A stretch of 64,000 nt of DNA. Origin: CAJINA01 sp964636125 (GTDB lineage Bacteria > Desulfobacterota > Desulfobacteria > Desulfobacterales > CAJINA01). This document shows, piece after piece, positions 33,403 through 41,953 of this stretch (the first letter of the stretch is position 1; every line of letters starts with the position of its first letter). Where the stretch lies: positions 1 through 64,000 of the forward strand of contig CAZWPX010000006.1 of the NCBI GenBank assembly GCA_964636125.1, in the 5' to 3' direction. The notes under the pieces are model-generated. The model searched no databases, had not been told where the DNA came from, and saw nothing but the letters and a program-made list of their open reading frames with translations. Made by a program: the position numbers and the translations under genes.

Positions 33403-34688
33403 GCGGCTACCTCTTGCCGGCCCTGGGTGCAGTCCTGGGCCTGGCCCTGCTTGAAGCCCCCCTGTTCACGGTCATTATTGGTATTTCAATGGCCTGTCTG
33501 TACGCCATTGACCTCGATTTCATGGCGCTGCAAACCATTCTCATCGAAATGAACCGGCTGGCGTCTATGCCGGTCCTTGTCGCGCTGCCCCTTTTCACCT
33601 TTACCGGCTGCCTGCTGACCCGGACCGGGGCGCCCCGCCGAATCATGAATTTCATCCAGGCCATCGCCGGCTGGCTGCCCGGCGGCCTGGCAATTTCCGC
33701 ACTCTGTTCGTGTGCCCTTTTCACGGCGCTGACCGGCGCCAGCGGGGTCACCATCATGGCCCTGGGGGGCATCCTGTACCCCATTTTGCTGGAAAGGGGC
33801 TACAGCGACGAGTTTTCGCTGGGCCTGCTCACCACATCGGGCAGCCGCGGTCTGCTTTTTCCCCCGAGCCTGCCCATTATTTTGTACGGCGTCGTGGCCC
33901 AGGTCGATATCGGGCTGATCTTCAAAGCCGCGCTTCTCCCGGGCCTTTTTATCATCGGGGTCCTGGCCCTGTATATCGTCTGGCACGAATGGCGCAAACC
34001 GGCGACGCACACCCCGCCCAAATCACCGGTTTCGTGGACGCAGATAAAGCACACCTTCCTGGAAGGCAAGTGGGACTGGCCGATTCTGCTCATTATTCTC
34101 GGGGGGGTGTATGGCGGTTTTGTCACCATCGCGGAAGTATCCGCCCTGGTGCTCCTCTATGTGGTTGGCGTGGCCTGCTTTGGGCTGAAAGAGGTCTCCT
34201 TTTTCAGGCAGCTGCCCGAAATCGTCATTGAAAGTACCATTCTTTCCGGGGCTATCATCATCATTCTCGGCGCGGCCCTGGGCCTGACCGGCTATCTCGT
34301 CGATGAGCAGATCCCCGACAGGATCCTTGAATTTCTCACCTCGCTCACGGAAAACCGCTACGTCTTCCTGGCCGGGCTGAACCTGTTCCTCCTGGTGGTT
34401 GGCTGCATGATGGATATTTTCTCTGCCATTGTCATCGTGGTGCCGATCATGGTTCCGGTGGCCCTGACCTACGGCATCGACCCCATCCACCTGTGCATCA
34501 TCTTCCTGGTAAACCTGGAAATCGGCTACTCCACACCGCCGGTGGGCATCAATCTTTTCATTGCCAGCCTGAAGTTTGAAAAACCCGTGACGCGCCTCTA
34601 CCGGGCGTCAATTCCATGGCTGCTCCTTCTGCTGGCCCTATTGGCCATTGTCACTTACGTGCCGGCCCTCAGCATGGTGGCCTTGTAA
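33399..34688 (+). CDS. dctM: TRAP transporter large permease (DctM)
   Basis: A 429-residue membrane protein of the DctM family with about 12 hydrophobic segments. Signature stretches: LPLFTFTGCLLTRTG, ALTGASGVTIMALGGILYP, GSRGLLFPPSLPIILYG near 150-165, and VGCMMDIFSAIVIVVPIMVPVA near 335-355. It forms the sodium-coupled channel with DctQ. Its sequence is well apart from that of the second DctM (41954-43285), so the two systems should carry different substrates. Confidence 0.9.
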   Translation: MSGYLLPALGAVLGLALLEAPLFTVIIGISMACLYAIDLDFMALQTILIEMNRLASMPVLVALPLFTFTGCLLTRTGAPRRIMNFIQAIAGWLPGGLAISALCSCALFTALTGASGVTIMALGGILYPILLERGYSDEFSLGLLTTSGSRGLLFPPSLPIILYGVVAQVDIGLIFKAALLPGLFIIGVLALYIVWHEWRKPATHTPPKSPVSWTQIKHTFLEGKWDWPILLIILGGVYGGFVTIAEVSALVLLYVVGVACFGLKEVSFFRQLPEIVIESTILSGAIIIILGAALGLTGYLVDEQIPDRILEFLTSLTENRYVFLAGLNLFLLVVGCMMDIFSAIVIVVPIMVPVALTYGIDPIHLCIIFLVNLEIGYSTPPVGINLFIASLKFEKPVTRLYRASIPWLLLLLALLAIVTYVPALSMVAL

Positions 34689-34829
34689 GGCAAAACCCGA
34701 TTCTGGAACAACATTGCCCCTGTCTGCGTTTTGTCTGTGCCTGTCCGCGGCTAATTCAAAACTTTTAACCGCGCCCTTCCCACATGAATCCAGCATGCGA
34801 TCGGGCCTGCAAAGGCATCCGTTCGAACC

Positions 34830-34858
34830 TTGACAAGTTTTCATCGACGGCACATTAT
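34830..34858 (+). promoter_or_regulatory. Candidate sigma-70 promoter
   Basis: TTGACA (34830-34835), 17-bp spacer, CATTAT (34853-34858), ~88 nt before the methyltransferase start and outside the TRAP operon. Confidence 0.5.
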
Positions 34859-34945
34859 GAGAAGAGGCCAATACCTGTCTCACGATGCGTTGAATACCGA
34901 TCCCATGATCTTGATTTCAAAGGTTTCTGATAAGGAGGCAACACC

Positions 34946-35941
34946 ATGACGGCACCCCTGTTCAATCCTGGTGATCTTATGGAAATGTCCGGTTATTACT
35001 GGAAGACCTGCACCCTGCACGCAGCGGTAAAACTGGATGTTTTTACAGCAGTTGGCGCCCGCAAGCTGTCTGCGGCTGAGGTCGCGGGCCTGATCGATGC
35101 GCAACCAAGGGCGGTGGCCATGCTCCTCAATGCCCTGGTTGCCATGGGCTTGCTGGAGAAAGAGGCCGGCCTGTTCGCCAACACCCCTTCCGGGCTCACC
35201 TTTTTATCCAAAGAATCAAAGCAGTATATTGGCTACATGATCATGCACCACCATCACCTGGTACAATCCTGGTCAGAATTGGATACGGCTGTCAAAACCG
35301 GCCGGCCGGTGAGAGGCGATTCCGCTTTTGGCGATGAGCAGCGGCGCGAGAGCTTTCTCATGGGCATGTTCAACATCGCCATGGGAATTGCGCCCACGGT
35401 GTCGGCGGACATCGACCTGGGCGGCCGGAAGCACCTGCTGGACCTGGGCGGCGGCCCCGGAACCTACGCCATTCACTTTTGCCTGGCCAACCCCACCCTG
35501 GCCGCCACTGTGTTCGACCTGCCCACGACCCGGCCCTTCGCGGAAAAAACCGTAGCCCGGTTCGACCTTGCCGGGCGGATTGATTTTCAAGCGGGCAGCT
35601 TCCTCACCGATGAAATCCCGGGACGCTATGACGTGGCCTGGCTGTCACACATCCTGCATGGTGAGGGCCCGGAGGACTGCTTTGAAATCATTCGTAAAGC
35701 AGTATCGGTACTCGAGCCCGGGGGCCTGATCATGATTCACGAATTTATCCTGGAAAACAGCCTGGAGGGGCCTCTGTTCCCGGCCCTGTTTACACTGAAC
35801 ATGCTCCTCGGCACACAGTCCGGGCAGTCCTATTCCCAGGCTGAACTGGAAGAGATGCTGACCCGGAACGGTGCCGGCAATGTCCGGCGCCTGCCGTTCA
35901 AAGGCCCCACCGAATCGGGCATCCTGGTGGCGGAGGTGTAA
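34946..35941 (+). CDS. SAM-dependent O-methyltransferase-like protein
   Basis: A 331-residue enzyme of the acetylserotonin/caffeate O-methyltransferase-like group. Residues ~10-90 are a winged-helix dimerisation domain (LHAAVKLDVFTAVG, AMLLNALVAMGLLEKE). The Rossmann domain starts with the SAM loop LLDLGGGPGTYA near 165 and includes FDLPTT after strand 2 and WLSHILHGEGPEDCFEIIRKA near 225. The usual catalytic His of plant enzymes aligns near the SHILHG segment. Similar proteins sit in bacterial secondary-metabolite and C1 pathways; the substrate is open. AAGGAGG precedes the start. Confidence 0.8.
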   Translation: MTAPLFNPGDLMEMSGYYWKTCTLHAAVKLDVFTAVGARKLSAAEVAGLIDAQPRAVAMLLNALVAMGLLEKEAGLFANTPSGLTFLSKESKQYIGYMIMHHHHLVQSWSELDTAVKTGRPVRGDSAFGDEQRRESFLMGMFNIAMGIAPTVSADIDLGGRKHLLDLGGGPGTYAIHFCLANPTLAATVFDLPTTRPFAEKTVARFDLAGRIDFQAGSFLTDEIPGRYDVAWLSHILHGEGPEDCFEIIRKAVSVLEPGGLIMIHEFILENSLEGPLFPALFTLNMLLGTQSGQSYSQAELEEMLTRNGAGNVRRLPFKGPTESGILVAEV

Positions 35942-36112
35942 AAGACGGGCAAGAAGGGCTGAACTTTGAAGGAAAGGATAAAGCCAGGTAATTGGAGAGG
36001 GGTTATTGGTTAAAGGTTATTTGTTATTGGTTTACTCCCGCGTAGCGGGAAAACAGCGTAACCCGTGCAATCCGAGTCAAAAACAGGTTTAATTGGCTGC
36101 GGATCTGGGCCT
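35942..36112. repeat. Mosaic repeat unit in reverse orientation
   Basis: Tail (GGTTATTGGTTAAAGGTTAT), hairpin CCCGCGTAGCGGG and head (AACAGCGTAACCCGTGCAAT) appear in reverse order to most copies, which defines the unit's full extent. A near-match TGAAGGAAAG occurs at about 35968. Confidence 0.65.
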
Positions 36113-36535
36113 TCAGGACCGCCCGAACCCACGCTTCAGAACATCATAAGCCGCCTGGATCTCTTTGAACTTTTCTTCGGCCAGCGCCTGAAAATCAGCC
36201 CCCAGGTGGGCCACTTTGTCCGGGTGGTATTTGTTGGCCAGGGTGCGATAGGCCCTACGGATTTCGGCGGGTGAAGCCCCCGGGGAAACATTCAGGACTT
36301 CGTAGGGGGTTTTCGCATGAACCGTATTCTCCTGATTCTGCGGGCCGGTGTTCTGCCTGTGGCCGGAAGTCCTGCCGGTGCCCGTTGCGGCCACGCCCCG
36401 GAAAAAGAACCGCCAGAGCAGGTAAACCACCAGCAGGTCATCTATCCAGCCAAAACCAATCAGCCAGTCGGGCAGCAGGTCCCGTGGAAAAATGATGTAC
36501 AGGATCGCCAGGAATATGAGGATTGTTTTAAACAT
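36113..36535 (-). CDS. Membrane-anchored J-domain protein
   Basis: A 140-residue protein. Residues 1-45 are hydrophobic with a PRDLLPDW turn and GWIDDLLVVYLLWRFF, resembling the DUF1232 membrane motif. A linker leads to a J domain at about 76-136 (PYEVLNVSPGASPAEIRRAYRTLANKYHPDKVAHLG...EIQAAYDVL), with the HPD signature intact. It should recruit and stimulate DnaK at the inner membrane. No zinc-finger or client-binding DnaJ regions. Single gene between repeats. Confidence 0.85.
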   Translation of the reverse strand: MFKTILIFLAILYIIFPRDLLPDWLIGFGWIDDLLVVYLLWRFFFRGVAATGTGRTSGHRQNTGPQNQENTVHAKTPYEVLNVSPGASPAEIRRAYRTLANKYHPDKVAHLGADFQALAEEKFKEIQAAYDVLKRGFGRS

Positions 36536-36689
36536 TTTAAATTGGCCGCAGACTTGCGCTGACAGACCCGGGCAGAGGCAGTGTTGATTCCCGCTCCGCG
36601 GGAGTAAACCTATTAACCCATAACCTTTAACCAGTCACCTGGTTTTATCCTCTTTAACGTTTCAACCCAGTACCCTTCTACGCCGCCCT
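36536..36689. repeat. Mosaic repeat spacer
   Basis: CCCGCTCCGCGGG near 36591 and the tail AACCTATTAACCCATAACC. No gene. Confidence 0.6.
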
Positions 36690-37511
36690 TTATACCTCCG
36701 GTGGAGGCGGAAATTGCGGTTTCTCTTTGGATATGAAAGCCGCGATACCGTGGATGCATTCTCCCGAGGTGATCAGGGAGACCGCCTTTTCATACTCAAG
36801 ATCAAGCGCTGCGGCATAGGTCAGATCCGGTGTTTGGCGAATCAAAGCCAGGGCGCTGCGAACAGCCCGGGGGCCGTTTTCCGCGATGGTCTGCGCCATG
36901 GCCAGGGCTTCCTCCAGGGCTTTACCGCTGGCGCTGACCCGATTGATAAGCCCCAACCGCAGGGCCCGTTCCGCCTTGATGCTCCGGCCCGTCAGGATCA
37001 GTTCGCCGGCAATGCCCGGGCCCGCCAGGCGGGTAAGGGCCACCCCGCCCCCCCAATCGGGCATCAATCCCAGGCGGACTTCGGAAAAGCAGAGCCTGGC
37101 GTCTGGATCCATCACGCGCAGGTCGCAGCGGACAGCCAGTTCGGCGCCGCCGCCGAAAGCATTGCCGTTCAAGGCCGCGATAATCGGGACCGGCAGGGAG
37201 ACCAGGCGGTCCATGACAGAACGCAGTTCAGAGATCAACTGCTCCACCGGTGCACGCTCGTGACAGCCCACAGCATCCATGACCGCCTTGATCTGCGGGT
37301 TGTCCGGGTTGACATCCATTCCGGCACAAAAAGCGCTTTCCCCGGCCCCGGTGATAACCACCACCATGGGAAGGGATGTTTCGAGTTCGGCGACAACTGC
37401 CGCCAGTTCGGTCCACATGGTCGCATTCAGCGTGTTCCGGCGCCCGGGCCGGTCGAGGATAATGGTGGCGATGTTATCATTGCGTTCCAGCCTTACTCCG
37501 GCAGCAGTCAT
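36690..37511 (-). CDS. Enoyl-CoA hydratase/isomerase family protein
   Basis: A 273-residue crotonase-fold enzyme acting on acyl-CoA thioesters. The oxyanion-hole motifs CAGMDVN (about 62-68) and GNAFGGGAELAVRCD (about 114-128) are present. Both glutamates of hydratases appear conserved (Glu in GGGAEL and in FSEVRLGL), while LMPDWGGG carries an Asp found in many isomerase members, so hydratase and isomerase roles are both open. GGGAGA precedes the ATG. It lies downstream of htpG on the same strand but is separated by a terminator. Confidence 0.85.
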   Translation of the reverse strand: MTAAGVRLERNDNIATIILDRPGRRNTLNATMWTELAAVVAELETSLPMVVVITGAGESAFCAGMDVNPDNPQIKAVMDAVGCHERAPVEQLISELRSVMDRLVSLPVPIIAALNGNAFGGGAELAVRCDLRVMDPDARLCFSEVRLGLMPDWGGGVALTRLAGPGIAGELILTGRSIKAERALRLGLINRVSASGKALEEALAMAQTIAENGPRAVRSALALIRQTPDLTYAAALDLEYEKAVSLITSGECIHGIAAFISKEKPQFPPPPEV

Positions 37512-37616
37512 ATTGTCTCCCTTAAATTTATGCGTTGGTTCAGGTCAGTTGTTTTGATATGATCTGCCCTACTCATCGCAAATCAGCTCCTTATTAGCAA
37601 CGGGTATTTGAATATA

Positions 37617-37652
37617 AAAAGAGCGGCTCTGCCGGGCAGAAACCGCTCTTTT
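37617..37652 (-). terminator. Intrinsic terminator after htpG
   Basis: Arms AAAAGAGCGG (37617-37626) and CCGCTCTTTT (37643-37652), with an inner CTGCC/GGCAG pairing; T-rich on the downstream side for the minus strand. Confidence 0.85.
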
Positions 37653-37679
37653 GTCATTCGGCCGCAAGCTTGCGGGCCT

Positions 37680-39605
37680 TTATTTTATGGCATCCGCCAT
37701 AAGCTCACCCACACGCTTGGTGAAGGCGGAGGGATCGTCGATCTTGCCGCCCTCACTGATGGTAGCCAGGTCCATCAGCAGGCCGGAATAATCCTTGAGC
37801 ACCGGGTCCGCGGCGTCTTTCTGGAAAATGGTGTTGATCCTTTCCATGACCGGGTGGTCCATGTTCAACTCGAGGACCCGTTTGGTGTCCGGTGTTTCCT
37901 GACCGGAGGACTTGAGGATTTTTTCCATGTAGGCACTCATATCCTGGGTGTCCCCGGAGAGGCAGGCCACGGAGTCTGTCAGGCGGGTTGAGGGGCGCAC
38001 CTCCTTGATTTTCTCTTCCAGGAGTACCCGGATCTGCTTGAACAGGCCTTCGTATTTGTCTTTTTTATCCTCGTCGACCTTGTCCAGGGCCAGGTCACCC
38101 TTTTCAGCGCTTTTCAGGGACTTGCCGTCATACTCATTCAGGGACTGGGCCACCCACTCATCCACGGGATCGGACATGAGCAGGACCTCGTAATCCTTGG
38201 CCTTGAGCTGCTCTAAAAGCGGGCTGTTTAAAAGCGCGGTCATGTTATCGCCGGTGATGAAGTAGATCTCTTTCTGGTCCGGCTGCATATTCTCCACGTA
38301 CTCTTTCAGGGAGACCCACTTGCCGTCCGACCTGGTGGTTTTATAGCGGGCCAGCTCGGCAATTTTGGTTTTGTTTTCAAAGTCGGTGTGAATCCCGATT
38401 TTAAGAATTGCCCCGAACTCCTCATAGAACTTCTCGTACGCCTCTTTTTCCATGTTGTTGAACAGGTCGAAGAGTTTTTTCACCAGGTTGCGCCGGATGT
38501 TTTTAACCAGGCGGTCCTGCTGGAGGATTTCACGGCTCACATTGAGATTGAGATCCGGGGCATCCACCACCCCTTTCACAAAGCGAAAATAGTCCGGCAT
38601 GAGATCTTCACAGTCATCCATGATGAACACGCGTTTGCAGTAAAGGTGGATGCCATGCTTGGCTTCCGGGTTGAAAAGGTCAAACGGCGCCTTGGAAGGG
38701 ACGTACAAAAGGGCGGTGTATTCAGTGGTTCCTTCAAATTTCTTGTGCAGCTGGGTCAGGGGCGGGTTCCAGTCATGGCTGATGTGCCGGTAAAACTCCT
38801 CGTGCTCCTTTTCCGTGACCTCGTCGATGCTCCGGGCCCAGATGGCTTTCATGGAGTTCAGGGTCTCTTCCTTGACCACCTTGCGGGTGGTTTCCCCGAC
38901 AATTTTGCCATCCTTGTCCTTGAGCTGTTCGGCCTCTGGAATCGGTTCATCTTTCTCGATGTCCATGAAGACCGGGTAGCTGACAAAGTCGGAATGCTGT
39001 TTGACGGTGCTGCGAATCACCCACTCATCCGTAAAATCGGGATCGTCGTCTTCGCGTTTTTTCAAATCCAGGGTAATAAGCGTGCCCCGGCTCTCTTTTT
39101 CGGCCTCCTCGATGGTGTAGGTGCCGTCCCCGAAAGATTCCCAGCGAACCGCCTTGTCCGCACCCGCCGCCCGGGTGAGGACCGTAATTTTGTCCGCCAC
39201 GATAAACGCACTGTAAAACCCGACCCCGAACTGCCCGATAAACTCGGGAGCCAGGGTATCGCTGTTGGCCTGTTCCAGGGCTTCGACAAAGGCCGCGGTG
39301 CCGCTCTGGGCAATGGTCCCGATATTCTCCATGACTTCGTCATAGGTCATCCCGATCCCATTGTCCTCGATTGCAAACGTCTGCTTGATGGTGTCCGGGA
39401 AAATTTTAATCCGGAACTCCGCATCGTCACCAAGGATGTCCGGTTCGGTCTGGGCTTTGAATTTCACCCGGTCGATGGCATCGGATGCGTTGGAAATCAG
39501 TTCCCGGAGAAAGATCTCCCGGTTGGAATAGAGGGAATTGATAATCAGTTTCAGAATCTGCTGGACCTCTGTCTTAAACTCATGGGTTTCTTTTGTAGCG
39601 GTCAT
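37680..39605 (-). CDS. htpG: Molecular chaperone HtpG (Hsp90)
   Basis: Full-length bacterial Hsp90, 641 residues. The N-terminal GHKL ATPase shows ELISNASDAIDRVKF (Glu and Asn for ATP), IEDNGIGMTYDEV, GTIAQSGTAAF and GQFGVGFYSAFIVAD. The middle domain and C-terminal dimerisation domain follow without a break; no C-terminal MEEVD, as expected. It uses ATP to remodel client proteins in the cytoplasm with the DnaK system. AAGGAGAAATGTTAG precedes the ATG; promoter and terminator are both visible, so it is a single-gene unit. Confidence 0.97.
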   Translation of the reverse strand: MTATKETHEFKTEVQQILKLIINSLYSNREIFLRELISNASDAIDRVKFKAQTEPDILGDDAEFRIKIFPDTIKQTFAIEDNGIGMTYDEVMENIGTIAQSGTAAFVEALEQANSDTLAPEFIGQFGVGFYSAFIVADKITVLTRAAGADKAVRWESFGDGTYTIEEAEKESRGTLITLDLKKREDDDPDFTDEWVIRSTVKQHSDFVSYPVFMDIEKDEPIPEAEQLKDKDGKIVGETTRKVVKEETLNSMKAIWARSIDEVTEKEHEEFYRHISHDWNPPLTQLHKKFEGTTEYTALLYVPSKAPFDLFNPEAKHGIHLYCKRVFIMDDCEDLMPDYFRFVKGVVDAPDLNLNVSREILQQDRLVKNIRRNLVKKLFDLFNNMEKEAYEKFYEEFGAILKIGIHTDFENKTKIAELARYKTTRSDGKWVSLKEYVENMQPDQKEIYFITGDNMTALLNSPLLEQLKAKDYEVLLMSDPVDEWVAQSLNEYDGKSLKSAEKGDLALDKVDEDKKDKYEGLFKQIRVLLEEKIKEVRPSTRLTDSVACLSGDTQDMSAYMEKILKSSGQETPDTKRVLELNMDHPVMERINTIFQKDAADPVLKDYSGLLMDLATISEGGKIDDPSAFTKRVGELMADAIK

Positions 39606-39675
39606 CTAACATTTCTCCTTGCACGGTTAACAATTTTGCGCCCCGGACTTGCCGGCAGGCATTGAATTTTTGTTT

Positions 39676-39705
39676 ATAAAATTAGTGCGATTTCAATTTT
39701 GTCAA
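39676..39705 (-). promoter_or_regulatory. Candidate htpG promoter
   Basis: On the minus strand TTGACA (39700-39705), 18-bp spacer, TTTTAT (39676-39681), ~70 nt upstream of htpG. No CIRCE-type inverted repeat is visible. Confidence 0.5.
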
Positions 39706-39836
39706 CCCTGCTTGCAATATCCTGAAAACCGGGGAATATCGCGCCATGATGATCGAAAAAATTTTGACAATTCACCTGCGAGCCACTGCCGCCTACCTGG
39801 TCCCGGTTTTAAGATTTAAAACCAAATTACGACCAA

Positions 39837-39876
39837 CACAAAAAGAGCAGGGCGTTGCCGCCCTGCTCTTTTTGTG
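39837..39876 (-). terminator. Strong terminator after TRAP binding protein
   Basis: An 18-bp perfect stem, CACAAAAAGAGCAGGGCG (39837-39854) and its complement (39859-39876), around TTGC. A- and T-tracts on both sides make it usable in both directions. Confidence 0.9.
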
Positions 39877-39901
39877 TTTTCAAACGGAAACTGTCCGTTG
39901 G

Positions 39902-41071
39902 TTACAGCTTCTTAAACAACTGGTACGGCTCCTCGGTGATTGCGTTCCAGGAAGAAACATTGGACTGGAACTTGAGGAAGGAGTCATACACTTTGCGGCT
40001 CATGGGATCACTGGCCGCAACATCATCAAGCACTTCCGCAGCCAGCTTTTTCAGGGCTTTCAGGACCGGCTCGGGGAACTGCTTGAGCTGTACGTTGTGC
40101 TCGTTGACCAGGGTCTGCAAGGCAGCGTTGTTCTTGGCTTCGAATTCCGAGAGCATCCACATATTGGATTTGTAGGCAGCCGCCTCCGCAATGGCCTTCA
40201 GATCCGCGGGCAATGTGTCCCAGGCCTTTTGATTGAACATGATTTCAAGGGCTGTCCCCGGCTCATGCCACCCAGGATAGTAGTAGTACTTGGCCGCTTT
40301 GTAAAAACCCATCTTCAAGTCATGGAAGGGGCCGACCCATTCCGTGGCATCGATAACACCCCGGTCCAGGTTGGTATAGATCTCGCCGCCGGCCACGAGA
40401 ATGGCGTTTCCACCGGCTTTGGCCAGAACTTTGCCGCCCAGCCCGGGAATTCTCATCTTGAGACCCTTGAGGTCGTCGATGGTATTAATTTCTTTGTTGA
40501 ACCAACCGCCCATCTGTACACCGGTGTTGCCGCCCAGCAGGGGTTTCAGGCCAAACGGAGCGTAAGTTTCCTCCCAGAGTTCCATGCCGCCGCCGGAGTA
40601 AATCCAGGCGTTCATTGACTGGGCGTTGAACCCAAACGGAACAGCTGCGAAAAATTGCGTTGCAGGAGATTTGCCGGCCCAGTAATAAGCGGCTCCGTGC
40701 CCGCACTCCACCGTACCCTGGCTGACTGCATCAAAAACGCCCAGGGGCGGAACCAGTTCGCCGCCGCCGTATACCGTAATATCCAGCCGGCCGTTGCTCA
40801 TCTCTTTGGCCCACTTGGCAAAATTATCAGCACCTTCACCCAGCATGGGGAAATGCGGCGGCCAGGTGGTGACCATTTTCCATTTATACGTCTTCTCTTT
40901 TTTTACAGCAGGAGCTTTGCTCTTCAAAGCTGCGATTTCTTTTTTAAGATTGGCAACTTCCGCGCTGTTATCCTCTTTAGCACAACCGGTCAGGCCGGCT
41001 GTCACAGCAGCACCAGTCCCAACTGCAGCTGCACCTACCCCAACTTTCTTGATAAACTCGCGTCTTTTCAT
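39902..41071 (-). CDS. Tat-exported TRAP substrate-binding protein (TakP-like)
   Basis: A 389-residue DctP-family protein. The N-terminus MKRREFIKKVG is a twin-arginine signal, followed by AGLTGCAKE, a lipobox, so it is probably a folded-exported lipoprotein. A short coiled coil (ANLKKEIAALKSK) precedes the binding domain. The body (TYKWKMVTTWPPHFPMLGEGADNFAKWAKEMSNGRL, GGWFNKEINTIDDLKGLKMRIPGLGGKVLAKAGG, NLDRGVIDATEWVGPFHD) resembles TakP, which binds 2-oxo acids with a cation. Its DctQM partners (41429-43285) are transcribed divergently. GGAGGAGG precedes the ATG. Confidence 0.9.
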   Translation of the reverse strand: MKRREFIKKVGVGAAAVGTGAAVTAGLTGCAKEDNSAEVANLKKEIAALKSKAPAVKKEKTYKWKMVTTWPPHFPMLGEGADNFAKWAKEMSNGRLDITVYGGGELVPPLGVFDAVSQGTVECGHGAAYYWAGKSPATQFFAAVPFGFNAQSMNAWIYSGGGMELWEETYAPFGLKPLLGGNTGVQMGGWFNKEINTIDDLKGLKMRIPGLGGKVLAKAGGNAILVAGGEIYTNLDRGVIDATEWVGPFHDLKMGFYKAAKYYYYPGWHEPGTALEIMFNQKAWDTLPADLKAIAEAAAYKSNMWMLSEFEAKNNAALQTLVNEHNVQLKQFPEPVLKALKKLAAEVLDDVAASDPMSRKVYDSFLKFQSNVSSWNAITEEPYQLFKKL

Positions 41072-41428
41072 GAATCCTCCTCCTGTTAAGTTGTAATTGA
41101 AATTCAGCCTTTATTTTAACACTTAAAGCACTGTTTACCTGGTGCCTGCCCGATTGTGCGCAGCACCCGGGCTGCAGCACTTTCATTTTCTAAATCCGGC
41201 TCATTTACTTGCGCTGATACGGCCTCGTCAGATGATGCCAGTCTGCTGTCGTTAATGTTCACTCTGGGAAAGGCCGTTTAAAATTGGCGAACTGCTCGAA
41301 ATTTTTAATACATTTCCCCCGGGGATGTCAACCTGAAAACAGGGGCCAGAAAGGTTCTTGCCTTTTATAACTGATAACGGTATGGAACTCTGCTATTGCT
41401 CTATAAATAGATCTTGGAGAACAACCGG
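41072..41428. promoter_or_regulatory. Divergent control region of second TRAP system
   Basis: These ~360 bp separate the binding-protein gene (minus) from dctQM (plus). There is a GTGC-GCA-GCAC hairpin near 41155 and AT-rich stretches near 41296-41320 and 41366-41410. A TTGCCT...TATGGA pair with 17-bp spacing (about 41359-41387) is a weak plus-strand promoter candidate. No operator could be assigned. Confidence 0.4.
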
Positions 41429-41953
41429 ATGAAAATATTGCAGCTATATATTAAAATAATTGACGGGCTCAATGAATACATTGGCATTTTTGTGTCATGG
41501 CTCACGGCTCTCATGGTCCTGGTTGTCTTTTATGACACCGTCATGCGCTATGCCTTCGAAAAAGGCAACGTGGCTATCCAGGAGCTGGAGTGGCATATTT
41601 TTGCAGTCGTCTTTCTGATTGGCGCTGCCTATGCCCTGAAAAACGGCGCCCATGTACGCGTGGACATCATCTACACCCGCCTGGGCCCCAAAGCCAGGGC
41701 CTGGATCGACCTGCTGGGCTCCTTCTTTTTCCTTATTCCCTTTGCGGTGATGGTTATTTACGCAACCCAGAATTTCATTGCCAATTCATGGGCCGTCCGG
41801 GAAATATCACCCGACCCGGGCGGTTTGCCGGCCCGGTATGCCCTCAAGGCCATGATCCCCGTTGGTTTTGCCCTCCTTATCCTGCAGGGGGTCTCCGAGA
41901 TGTTTAAAAATTTTCTGGTCGTCCTGGGAATCGATGAAGGAGGGCCCGAATAG
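41429..41953 (+). CDS. dctQ: TRAP transporter small permease (DctQ, second system)
   Basis: A 174-residue DctQ-type inner-membrane protein with four hydrophobic segments; FYDTVMRYAFEKGNVAIQELEWHIFAVVFLIGAAYALKNGAHVRVDI is the family core. The ATG at 41429 lies ~10 nt after GGAG; a TTG at 41414 is the alternative. The stop codon is followed immediately by the dctM start. Confidence 0.88.
   Translation: MKILQLYIKIIDGLNEYIGIFVSWLTALMVLVVFYDTVMRYAFEKGNVAIQELEWHIFAVVFLIGAAYALKNGAHVRVDIIYTRLGPKARAWIDLLGSFFFLIPFAVMVIYATQNFIANSWAVREISPDPGGLPARYALKAMIPVGFALLILQGVSEMFKNFLVVLGIDEGGPE

Noticed and set aside
38388..39665. 425-codon plus-strand ORF antisense to htpG
   Set aside because: Shadow of a highly conserved GC-rich gene; the product has no family features.
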